Positions 43,605 through 51,384 of a stretch of 64,000 bases of DNA are shown here, one piece after another. The notes below the pieces were generated by a model that worked only from the letters and a program-made list of their open reading frames with translations, had not been told where the DNA came from and did no database searches. This DNA is from Paenibacillus dauci. Lineage in GTDB: Bacteria > Bacillota > Bacilli > Paenibacillales > Paenibacillaceae. Both the position numbers and the translations under genes were made by a program. Each line of letters begins with the position of its first letter. Positions within the stretch are counted from its first letter, which is position 1. The stretch is from positions 1-64,000 of the forward strand of contig NZ_KQ040798.1 in NCBI RefSeq assembly GCF_000971985.1, read 5' to 3'.

Positions 43605-43684
43605 CAGCAGATTTACTGCAATATACTTATTTATCGTAAATCTGCTGTCCTTGTCTTACGCATACAGCCGATTATATCATGCGT
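43605..43684 (-). promoter_or_regulatory. xpt leader: extended -10 promoter and 12-bp hairpin
   Basis: On the minus strand TGATATAAT (43671-43679) is an extended -10 element; a partly overlapping repeat ACGCAT/ATGCGT (43658-43684) surrounds it. Downstream, CAGCAGATTTAC and GTAAATCTGCTG (43605-43616 and 43636-43647) form a perfect 12-bp stem with a 19-base AT-rich loop in the xpt leader, without a U-run. Confidence 0.5.
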
Positions 43685-43772
43685 CAGGATAATCTGTAGC
43701 ATGGATTTAGTGTAATTATGCTCTCCCGGCAGCAGAAATGGCAAAGCAGACAAAATTCTGTTTCTTTTCCAG

Positions 43773-43810
43773 ACTCTTACTCTTACTCTTACTCTTACTC
43801 TTACTCTTAC
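43773..43810. repeat. Hexanucleotide microsatellite (ACTCTT x6.3)
   Basis: Thirty-eight bases of exact ACTCTT repeats begin two bases after the stop codon of the glycosyltransferase gene, between it and the xpt leader. A minus-strand frame through it would encode a Val-Arg repeat but has no ribosome binding site and is not taken as a gene. Confidence 0.95.
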
Positions 43811-43812
43811 GT

Positions 43813-44991
43813 TCAATCGTTATCCGACTGCTGCATCGTTAGATCAGATACCGAATGAAATGGATTGTCTGTGAGGTATTCCAGGTACAGCCTTTTGAGC
43901 TCATTGACTACATGGGTGAGGGAATACTGATTTTTGGCTTTCTCCCAGCCGGTACGGGCCAGCTCGTAACGATACGAAGGATCATTGATTACTTTCTCCA
44001 GCGCATCGGCCAGCAGCTGTTCCTGATCCGGAGGTACCAGCAGGCCATTGACTCCGTCTTCGATCTGTTCAGCAATTCCGCCTACATTCGTTCCGACCAG
44101 AGCCAGCCAGCAGAGCGCAGCTTCGGCAAATACGGAACCAAACGCTTCCGCCCGAGAAGGCAGCACGAAAATATCGAAAAACGGCATAAATTCTTCCGGA
44201 TGAAGCGTATATCCATAGAAAATCGTATCTTCGTAAATATCCAGCTGCTGAGCCATTTGCTCCAGCTCGGTTCGGCTTGGTCCATCCCCGATAATATGCA
44301 GTACATAATTATGACCGCGCTGCTTGAGGATCGCACATGCTTTGAGCAGCGTATCGAGTCCTTTGGCAGGCACCAGACGACAGACGGTCATCAGCTGTGG
44401 TACTTCATTTTCGTGCGGCACAGGCTTAAAGCGTTTTTCATCGAATCCGTTCGGCAGCACCTCAATCCGCTCAGGGTACTCTACATAAGCAGACAGGTAG
44501 GATCGGAATGAATAAGACACGGTCATCAGACGATCTGTGCGATACTCCAGTTCCCGATATAAGGAAGTGAGGAACTGCTGCTCCATACTGCCTTCGGCAA
44601 TTTTGCCGTTTAGCAGCAGTTCGCGTTCATAACTGGAGTGTACAGTCTGCACAATAGGTGTCTCCGGGAACACCTCCCGCATAACCAGACCGACCAGCGG
44701 ATGATGGGAGTGAATCAGATCATAGGGTTTATTCAGCCGCAGCTGCGCCCACCAGCGATAATCACGATAAGTCTGGATATATTTCTGGACCACAGGGCTT
44801 GCGCCATACTGCGTCCAATCGAACGTCTCAAAAACGACGTCATCCTTGCCCTTGTTGCGTATCCGTTTGGGTAAAGAGAAAATCTCCATCTCCCAGCGCG
44901 CAGAGCTAAAACGCTCCTGCAGATAGGGAATCATGGATGAGACGCCTCCCGGTTGCTCAGGAGGAAAAAATAGGGCCTGCAGCAATCTCAA
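43813..44991 (-). CDS. Glycosyltransferase family 4 (GT-B fold)
   Basis: A 392-residue cytoplasmic or membrane-peripheral glycosyltransferase. N-terminal PPEQPGGVSSMIPYL glycine-rich loop, LIHSHHPLVG, and C-terminal nucleotide-sugar domain with PAKGLDTLL and the E-x7-E motif in EAFGSVFAEA. It resembles enzymes making glycolipids or cell-wall glycopolymers; the sugar is unknown. It starts at TTG 44991, 7 bases after AAAGGAGG; the next Met is well inside the fold. It is alone, with an unusual repeat tract right after its stop. Confidence 0.92.
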   Translation of the reverse strand: MRLLQALFFPPEQPGGVSSMIPYLQERFSSARWEMEIFSLPKRIRNKGKDDVVFETFDWTQYGASPVVQKYIQTYRDYRWWAQLRLNKPYDLIHSHHPLVGLVMREVFPETPIVQTVHSSYERELLLNGKIAEGSMEQQFLTSLYRELEYRTDRLMTVSYSFRSYLSAYVEYPERIEVLPNGFDEKRFKPVPHENEVPQLMTVCRLVPAKGLDTLLKACAILKQRGHNYVLHIIGDGPSRTELEQMAQQLDIYEDTIFYGYTLHPEEFMPFFDIFVLPSRAEAFGSVFAEAALCWLALVGTNVGGIAEQIEDGVNGLLVPPDQEQLLADALEKVINDPSYRYELARTGWEKAKNQYSLTHVVNELKRLYLEYLTDNPFHSVSDLTMQQSDND

Positions 44992-45106
44992 GAATATTCC
45001 TCCTTTCCCATACTCGTCATTTTATTATATCAACATATCCATGCTGATCATCAAGTCTGACTCTATACTACAAGATTGTATCATGTATCGGAACAGACCA
45101 ACATCA

Positions 45107-45134
45107 TAAAACCGCTCAAATTCATGAGCGGCTT
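45107..45134 (-). terminator. Terminator after the Cof-type hydrolase
   Basis: CGCTCA and TGAGCG with flanking A/T form a short stem (GCCGCTCATGAATTTGAGCGGT on minus), followed by TTTATGATG on the minus strand. Confidence 0.6.
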
Positions 45135-45226
45135 CTTGTGAAACGTTATACAGTTATTGCTATATCCAGGTACCGCGATCGGCGATCCAAATGATATCGG
45201 CCGAATCCTTTAGGTTGCTCGCTGGA

Positions 45227-46048
45227 TCAGCAGGTCACTCCGGCGTATTTTTTCAGCATATAATAGACGCCATCGTCGTCATTGGACCTTGTAATTTCGT
45301 CAGCAGCCGCTTTGACTTCCAGCGGCGAATTATCTACCGCAATGCCAAGACCCGCATACTGCATCATAGACAAATCATTATAGTAGTTGCCGATCGCCAT
45401 AATCTCTGCAGGTGCTATCCTGCGGCTCTCAGCTAGTACCTGTAGTGCCCCCCCTTTGGAAGCACCCGGATGCATGAGATCAATGAAGAATTCTCCACTT
45501 CGCAAAATATTAAATTCTGGCGTCCAGAGGTTCCACTCCTTATAGGCAGCATCCAGCTGTTCTGGTGTAGCAAATGCACTTAATTTCAGCACGGGAGAGG
45601 ACAGCTCTTCCCAAGCGGGCAGCAGCTGCGGCTTCAGCTCGAAGCTCTGGAATTTGGCATACATCTCCTGCGCCGCTGCCTGCATATTCTCGGGCGAATC
45701 GACATAGATCTCAAATGCTGTATTGATATCAAAGTGAATATGGTGCTGGCGACAGTAGTTCATATATTGATCCAGTGCCGCCGTATCCAGCGGAAACTCG
45801 TGAATTACTTTACGCGTACCTGTATGCACGGTAGCTGCACCATTATGCACGATCACATAACCTTCCTCATGCAGTCCCAGCTGCTCCATATAAGGAATGG
45901 AGTTAACTGGAGTACGTCCGGTGCAAAAGACAATCTCGGTTCCCTGTGCAGCTACTTCTTGAAGCGCTGCAGCCGTTCGGGAGGAGATCTCGTGGTTGCT
46001 GTCCAGCAGCGTGCCGTCCATATCCAGAGCAATTAATCGATAATTCAT
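45227..46048 (-). CDS. Cof-type HAD-IIB phosphatase
   Basis: A 273-residue HAD hydrolase with a type C2 cap. Motif I LIALDMDGTLLDS at 5-17, motif II VFCTGRTPV, Lys in HPGASKGGAL, and motif IV AIGNYYNDLSM. Members dephosphorylate sugar phosphates, flavin or pyridoxal phosphate; substrates cannot be read from sequence. AGGTGG precedes the ATG by 5 bases. It follows the pseudouridine synthase gene by 49 bases and may be cotranscribed with it. Confidence 0.92.
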   Translation of the reverse strand: MNYRLIALDMDGTLLDSNHEISSRTAAALQEVAAQGTEIVFCTGRTPVNSIPYMEQLGLHEEGYVIVHNGAATVHTGTRKVIHEFPLDTAALDQYMNYCRQHHIHFDINTAFEIYVDSPENMQAAAQEMYAKFQSFELKPQLLPAWEELSSPVLKLSAFATPEQLDAAYKEWNLWTPEFNILRSGEFFIDLMHPGASKGGALQVLAESRRIAPAEIMAIGNYYNDLSMMQYAGLGIAVDNSPLEVKAAADEITRSNDDDGVYYMLKKYAGVTC

Positions 46049-46097
46049 TGATCCACCTGCCTATTTGTCAAATGTAAAATGCGGAATAAATGATTGT

Positions 46098-46859
46098 TTA
46101 TTGTGCTGTATCTTCTTTTCGGCCTATGGATTGAAGTTCGTCTGCTGTCAATTCGCGATACTCGCCAAGCGGCAGCGCAGGATCAAGCTCCAGCGCTCCC
46201 ATGGAGAGGCGTTTCAGGTAAATGACCTTTTTGCCTACCGATTCGAACATCCGCTTGACCTGATGGAACTTGCCTTCGGAAATAGTGAGCTGAATCAGCG
46301 ATACTGTACCTTCCGGTGAAGGCGTATGTTCCAGAATACGCAGTTCTGCCGGCAGAGTCTCGTATCCGTCATCCAGCGTAACTCCCTGACGGAAAGCCTC
46401 GATATCTTCGTCCGTCACTTCTCCCAGCACATTCGCTTCGTAGGTTTTGGGCACATGTTTGCGCGGCGACAGCAGATCGTGAGCGAGCTGTCCATCATTG
46501 GTAATCAGCAGAAGCCCTTCGGTATCCTTGTCCAGACGCCCTACCGGGAAAGGCTGAAATACCTGGTACTCTACATCCAGCAGATCCACTACCGTCCGGT
46601 CGCGCCGATCTTCGGTCGCCGAGATCACGCCTTGCGGCTTGTTCATCATCAGATAGATATACTCACGGTACATAATTGGTTCGCCGTCAAATTCGATGCG
46701 ATCCTGATACGGATCAACCTGCAGTCCGCTGTCTTTGATTACTTTGTCATTAACGGTCACGCGACCCTGTTTGGCTGCACGCTTCAACTCACTACGTGTA
46801 CCATAACCGAGATTGCCCAGTATTTTATCCAAACGCTGCTTCTTTACGGATGTACTCAT
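46098..46859 (-). CDS. Pseudouridine synthase, RsuA/RluB family
   Basis: A 253-residue rRNA-modifying enzyme. An N-terminal S4 RNA-binding domain (RLDKILGNLGYGTRSELKR to about 60) precedes the catalytic domain with the catalytic Asp in GRLDKDTEGLLLITNDG. KFHQVKRMFESVGKKV is the conserved C-terminal motif. The target (16S U516 or a 23S site) cannot be fixed. The gene starts 3 bases after the stop of the rRNA methyltransferase gene, so the two are cotranscribed; its ribosome binding site lies in the end of that gene. Confidence 0.93.
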   Translation of the reverse strand: MSTSVKKQRLDKILGNLGYGTRSELKRAAKQGRVTVNDKVIKDSGLQVDPYQDRIEFDGEPIMYREYIYLMMNKPQGVISATEDRRDRTVVDLLDVEYQVFQPFPVGRLDKDTEGLLLITNDGQLAHDLLSPRKHVPKTYEANVLGEVTDEDIEAFRQGVTLDDGYETLPAELRILEHTPSPEGTVSLIQLTISEGKFHQVKRMFESVGKKVIYLKRLSMGALELDPALPLGEYRELTADELQSIGRKEDTAQ

Positions 46860-46862
46860 AAT

Positions 46863-48524
46863 TTAGATCCATCTCCATCCTGCCGGGTATTCGTTTTTGA
46901 GTGTGTCTCCCTGCTGCCATTTGCCCCAGCCTGCCGAGCAGCCGTCAATGCATACAAGTACATAGCCGCGCGGCGATACATGTTCATCACACTCGATGCG
47001 TTCTGCCGGTACCGACAGTGTCTCGCCTTTGAGATAGGATATGGCTTCAGGAGAATCAGCACTCAGATTGATTCTTCGTCTGGCCTCTGCAGGCATCAAT
47101 GCTGCCGCGAGCGCATGTCCAGGGGTGAATCGTCCATTTTTGCACGAACCGAGATACCAGCCCGGGCGAATGACTTTGAGTCCCTGGAGACGATTCTCGT
47201 CAATCGGCGCCCGGTACAGATTCTGACCAAAGGTAATCATATTTTGTGTATTCCATTCTCCGTTGAGCTCTTGTCCGCTGAATTCCTTCCATAATTGCAA
47301 AGGTTCGATCTCTTCAGGTACCGGAGTGCGACTGCTGGAGGTAGTTCGTGACGATTTTGAGGATTGGCCTCTGGATTCTGTAAGGTTTCGGCCCTCTATC
47401 CGATCGGCGCGCCGTTCTGCTTTCTTATCGGTCCGCTGATCGGGTCTGGAAGCCGTATGACGCTGCGGACGTTCTTTGTATGAGGTCGCTATCAACGGTG
47501 GCTCTGCAGGTACGTATTCGGGATCACGTACTGCCTGATGATCTAGTACAGCGATATAGTGACCTTCTCCCTCCAGCAGATGCGGCCATAGTCGTACAGT
47601 CCGCTCTGTCTGTGCAATGGACTTTTCGGATAGTGGTGTATATCCTTCTGCAGCGATAGCAGACAATACGGTATCTCCCTGCTGAATCTCCTGCTCTACC
47701 TGGTGTGCCCATTCACTGCGCCCAGGGCGGAAATGCTCTGCATGAGCAGGCAGGGTGACACTGAAGTCCGGATGCTGATCCAGAAATACAGCGATACTGC
47801 GTTCATTCTCCTCCGGTGCAAAGGTACAGGTGGAATATACAATCCGTCCGCCGGGTGCGAGCATCGTAGCTACCGTCTGCAAAATATCACGCTGCATAAT
47901 GGAGCAGCGCTCAACAGAATGATTTAGCCACTGACGCGCAGCATCATCGTCTTTGCGGAACATGCCTTCTCCGGAGCAAGGAGCATCCACCAGAATCTTG
48001 TCAAAGAAGCCGCCAAATCGCGTAGCGATCGTATCTGGCGATTCATTGAGAATTACGGCATTACGAACCCCGTATAACTCCATATTTTTGGCGAGTGCAC
48101 GTGTACGTTCTGCACTCAGATCATTGGTGACCAGCAGACCCTGACCCTGCAGTGCTGCAGCGATCTGTGTAGACTTGCCACCCGGGGCAGCACACAGATC
48201 CAGTACTCGGTCACCGGGCTGCACATCCAGTGCTTCAACCGGACTCATCGCACTCGGCTCCTGTATATAATAGAGGCCTGCATAATAATATGGATGCTTG
48301 CCTGGACGTGAAGCAGCATCTACATAGTAACCGGTAGGACACCAAGGGATGGATCGCAGTTCGAACGGAGATTTCTCCTTAAACTGCTCATTTGAAATTT
48401 TCAATGTATTTACACGCAATCCTGCACGTGGAGACTGCTCATAACTATCCATAAAGGCCTGGAATTCATCACCAAGCAAATCCTGCATCCGCTGCACAAA
48501 TTGCGGCGGTAATTGTACTGACAT
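46863..48524 (-). CDS. rRNA cytosine-C5 methyltransferase (RsmF/NOL1 type)
   Basis: A 553-residue RNA m5C methyltransferase. SAM motif LDLCAAPGGKSTQ at about 107-119, catalytic DAPCSGEGMFRK and STCTF (two Cys), and a C-terminal RNA-binding domain (AEARRRINLSADSPEAISYL onward) like YebU/RsmF. A low-complexity stretch rich in Arg, Ser, Asp and Lys (about 355-405) is inserted between the catalytic and C-terminal domains and looks disordered. AAGGAG lies 12 bases before the ATG. It forms a translational pair with the pseudouridine synthase, both ribosome modification. Confidence 0.93.
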   Translation of the reverse strand: MSVQLPPQFVQRMQDLLGDEFQAFMDSYEQSPRAGLRVNTLKISNEQFKEKSPFELRSIPWCPTGYYVDAASRPGKHPYYYAGLYYIQEPSAMSPVEALDVQPGDRVLDLCAAPGGKSTQIAAALQGQGLLVTNDLSAERTRALAKNMELYGVRNAVILNESPDTIATRFGGFFDKILVDAPCSGEGMFRKDDDAARQWLNHSVERCSIMQRDILQTVATMLAPGGRIVYSTCTFAPEENERSIAVFLDQHPDFSVTLPAHAEHFRPGRSEWAHQVEQEIQQGDTVLSAIAAEGYTPLSEKSIAQTERTVRLWPHLLEGEGHYIAVLDHQAVRDPEYVPAEPPLIATSYKERPQRHTASRPDQRTDKKAERRADRIEGRNLTESRGQSSKSSRTTSSSRTPVPEEIEPLQLWKEFSGQELNGEWNTQNMITFGQNLYRAPIDENRLQGLKVIRPGWYLGSCKNGRFTPGHALAAALMPAEARRRINLSADSPEAISYLKGETLSVPAERIECDEHVSPRGYVLVCIDGCSAGWGKWQQGDTLKNEYPAGWRWI

Positions 48525-48610
48525 AAGATTATAGGCTCCTTCGAGGTAAATAACGTAGTGGTTTGGAACAAGCTATATTTTAGCATATTTCGTGCATCCT
48601 GCGGCGACAA

Positions 48611-48641
48611 AACAAAAAGCCTGCCCTAGATGGGCAAGCTT
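48611..48641 (-). terminator. Terminator after the DUF309 gene
   Basis: On the minus strand AAGCTTGCCCA and GGGCAGGCTT pair around ATCTA with a short mismatch, followed by TTTTGTTTTG. Confidence 0.75.
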
Positions 48642-48745
48642 AACTGTGCAGGTGGCAAATGCATCTAATAGTACATATTTGTCTGTATTCTTATCTTTAA
48701 TTTTAAGGCTATCTAATGTAAGTACTGCCAGTTGCCAATTTGGAG

Positions 48746-49219
48746 TCACTTGGCTTTGGGTCCGCGCTCGTATCCGGTACGCTGCGGAGTATTCACCGGA
48801 ATCGTATGTGATGCTTCTTCGACAGCCTGACGCAGCTGTGGATCGACAATCTGGATATCCAGGTCATAAAAGGTAAACGGTTCCTCATCATAACGCTCCA
48901 GCTTTTGAATATACAGCTGCACATCATCCAGCAGCTTTTGCATATTAATCCCAAGCATCTGTGGAGGATATGAAGCCAGCTTACGGTAGCTGCTTTGCAG
49001 CATTTTCAGAGCGCCGCTAAGCTTGTTATACGTAGGATGAATCGTCCCATTACGGAAATGATACAGTCCGACTGCTACCTGAAGCAGCCCCTGATAGACA
49101 GGCTCTCTATCTTTATCCAGCCAGAGCTCCTCCAGCACCTCATGACACTCAAAATAATCACGATCCCGGTTAAAATACACCAGATAAGCCACATACAGAG
49201 GTTCAAATTCAGTGCTCAT
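48746..49219 (-). CDS. DUF309 domain protein
   Basis: A 157-residue helical protein. The DUF309 signature is YFECHEVLEELWLDKDREPVYQG, where His and Glu residues may bind metal, followed by LLQVAVGLYHFRNG. The start at 49219 lies inside the end of relQ (11-base overlap) after AAGAGG, so it is coupled to the alarmone synthetase gene. Function of the family is unknown. Confidence 0.9.
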   Translation of the reverse strand: MSTEFEPLYVAYLVYFNRDRDYFECHEVLEELWLDKDREPVYQGLLQVAVGLYHFRNGTIHPTYNKLSGALKMLQSSYRKLASYPPQMLGINMQKLLDDVQLYIQKLERYDEEPFTFYDLDIQIVDPQLRQAVEEASHTIPVNTPQRTGYERGPKAK

Positions 49220-50027
49220 GATTTTCCTCTTCAATCGTTCGTGAAGCAGCCTTGCGCATACGCTTGACATCATCCGCCAACTGGCGCAATCCTTCAAAGT
49301 CCTTGTTTTGCCACAATGCATTGAACTTGTCCTGACTCTCGATTGCCTCTGTAATCATATGATGGAAATACAGACGATGAATATCGGTCAGTACTCGCTG
49401 TACAATGCTGGCATCATCTTCGAAGCTCCGCTGGGCATCCAGAATGTCCTCGCGAATACTGGACATTTCATTATCCAGAATCATCGCTGCTTCGGCTGCC
49501 GTTTTGAGTCGGTTGCGAATCGGTGTCGGCAGACTCTGACGGTATTTATAATTCAGGGAATGCTCAATCGTCGCCCAGAAATTCATCGCCAGTGTACGGA
49601 TCTGAATCTCTGCCAGTACGATTTTTTGACCGAAGGCAGTCTGTACCGGATACTCGGCGATCATATGGAAGCTGCGGTAGCCGCTATCCTTGAAGTTGGT
49701 AATATAGTCTTTTTCATAAAGAACAGTCAGATCCTTGCGGGCACGAATATACTGTGCAACCCAGCGGATATCCTCCACAAACTGGCACATAATCCGGATG
49801 CCTGCGATATCCTCAATTCCTGTCTCAAGCTCAGTCATCGGAACGTCCAGACGTTTGGCTTTATCCAGAATGCTGGATATTTTTTTGACCCGTCCGGTGA
49901 CAAACTCGATCGGTGCGTATTCTTCCCTCTTTTTGAGTTCGGCGCGCATAGTTTTGAATTTCACCTTTAATTCTTCAACCGCTTGTTCATAGGGAAGCAA
50001 GAATAATTCCCAGTCTCTGTCATCCAT
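49209..50027 (-). CDS. relQ: Small alarmone synthetase (GTP pyrophosphokinase), SasB/RelQ type
   Basis: A 272-residue ppGpp synthetase without a hydrolase domain. Synthetase motifs: IEFVTGRVKKISSILDKAKR, DIAGIRIMCQF, FKDSGYRSFHMI and EIQIRTLAMNFWATIEHSLNYKY. It is close to B. subtilis SasB (about 211 residues) but has a C-terminal extension of about 60 residues, partly helical and acidic. The start at 50027 gives a 7-base gap from GGAGG; the ATG at 50033 is too close. Coupled to DUF309 downstream and about 60 bases after pyrD. Confidence 0.93.
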   Translation of the reverse strand: MDDRDWELFLLPYEQAVEELKVKFKTMRAELKKREEYAPIEFVTGRVKKISSILDKAKRLDVPMTELETGIEDIAGIRIMCQFVEDIRWVAQYIRARKDLTVLYEKDYITNFKDSGYRSFHMIAEYPVQTAFGQKIVLAEIQIRTLAMNFWATIEHSLNYKYRQSLPTPIRNRLKTAAEAAMILDNEMSSIREDILDAQRSFEDDASIVQRVLTDIHRLYFHHMITEAIESQDKFNALWQNKDFEGLRQLADDVKRMRKAASRTIEEENHEH

Positions 50028-50087
50028 CTTCATGCCTCCTCAGTCTATGACCTCATTCTTTCGAATTTACATGTATTAGGGGGTGGA

Positions 50088-51182
50088 TTAGCGATGGTCT
50101 GCCCCAACCGCTTCCGAGATATGTGTGAAGCCGTCACGCTTCATAAGCTCACGGATACCGTTATGCAGCTCACGGGTCACCTGAGGACCTTCATAGATAA
50201 ACGAAGTATAAATCTCTACCAAGCTCGATCCTGCCTTGATCTTGTCATAGGCATCCTGACTGGAGAAAATACCTCCACAGCCAATAATCGGTAGTTTGCC
50301 GCCAGTCTGGCGATAGACGCTGGCAATAATCTCGGTGGAACGCTCCGTCAATGGCCGTCCGCTGAGGCCGCCTGCCTGTCCCGCATCTGGATGGGTTAAT
50401 CCTTCTCTCGACAGGGTTGTGTTCGTTGCAATCAGACCTGCTGCTCCACTGGACTGAATAGTATCTACCATGTATTCCAGTTCGGCACTGCTCACATCTG
50501 GTGCAATCTTCACCAGCACAGGCTTGGCTGAACCATGCTGCTGCTCCTGATGCTTCATTTCTGCCATGACGGCAGCAAGCAGTTCCTTCAGCTCATTACC
50601 ATGCTGGAGGTTGCGCAGATCCGGCGTATTCGGTGAACTGATATTAACCACAAAGAAATCAGCATACGGATACAGGGTACGAATACAGGATTCATAATCC
50701 GATGCTGCCTGCTCATTCGGCGTCACTTTATTTTTGCCGATATTCACAGCAATCGGAATCGGACGGGCATTCAGTTCCTGCAATCTTGCTGCCATTGCGT
50801 CTGCACCTTCGTTGTTGAATCCCATCCGGTTAACCAGCGCCCGATCAGATGGCAGACGAAACAGGCGTGGCTGTTCATTACCCGGCTGGGGCTGGGGTGT
50901 AACCGTCCCTACTTCCATAAATCCAAAACCCGATGCCGATAACCCGGGTACTGCCTGGGCATTTTTGTCCAGACCAGCTGCCAGACCGACAGGTCCGGGG
51001 AATGTAATCCCGAACAGCTCTGTCGTCATATCGGGTGTACTGGTAATGCCATACATCGAATTCATGGCTGCCAGCGTACCGGGAATACGCACGCCTGCGC
51101 CCAGTCCGCCGATTACAAGATGATGCGCTTTTTCCGGGTCCATCCGAAACAATACGGGTTTGAAAATGTTACGATATAACAA
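50088..51182 (-). CDS. pyrD: Dihydroorotate dehydrogenase (quinone), class 2
   Basis: A 364-residue membrane-associated flavoprotein of pyrimidine synthesis. The N-terminal class 2 segment (MLYRNIFKPVLFRMDPEKAH) is followed by GLAAGLDKNA, the catalytic Ser in VNISSPNTPDL at 179-189, ATNTT and GCGGI motifs. Most Firmicutes use class 1B PyrD/PyrK within the pyr operon; this class 2 enzyme is outside it. It starts at TTG 51182 with GGAGTGA 9 bases upstream; the next ATG is past the class 2 segment. Confidence 0.94.
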   Translation of the reverse strand: MLYRNIFKPVLFRMDPEKAHHLVIGGLGAGVRIPGTLAAMNSMYGITSTPDMTTELFGITFPGPVGLAAGLDKNAQAVPGLSASGFGFMEVGTVTPQPQPGNEQPRLFRLPSDRALVNRMGFNNEGADAMAARLQELNARPIPIAVNIGKNKVTPNEQAASDYESCIRTLYPYADFFVVNISSPNTPDLRNLQHGNELKELLAAVMAEMKHQEQQHGSAKPVLVKIAPDVSSAELEYMVDTIQSSGAAGLIATNTTLSREGLTHPDAGQAGGLSGRPLTERSTEIIASVYRQTGGKLPIIGCGGIFSSQDAYDKIKAGSSLVEIYTSFIYEGPQVTRELHNGIRELMKRDGFTHISEAVGADHR

Positions 51183-51300
51183 GTTGCATTCACTCCGTTC
51201 CTGGCATTGGCAAACCGCCTCGATGCGTATCCTGCAAGGCCTTGTCCGGCCAGCCTGCAGATTTGATCTCTATAACAGTTTATCCTGTTCCGGGTCAAAA

Positions 51301-51336
51301 GAAAAGCGATCTTCTCGTTTTAAGAAGACCGCTTCC
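51301..51336 (-). terminator. Terminator after the L,D-transpeptidase gene
   Basis: On the minus strand AAGCGGTCTTCT pairs with AGAAGATCGCTT around TAAAACG, followed by TTCTTTTG. Confidence 0.8.
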
Positions 51337-51384
51337 CGATTGCTGTTTATGTTCATTCGTTGTACACGTTTGATAGCGGTTTAT

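Noticed and set aside
43523-43720. Guanine riboswitch before xpt
   Set aside because: The leader has a TATAATC-like string but lacks the conserved loop-loop and junction bases of the purine aptamer; the TATAAT is better read as an extended -10.
43631-43816. Open frame encoding a Val-Arg repeat
   Set aside because: It is created by the ACTCTT microsatellite, has no ribosome binding site and no family.
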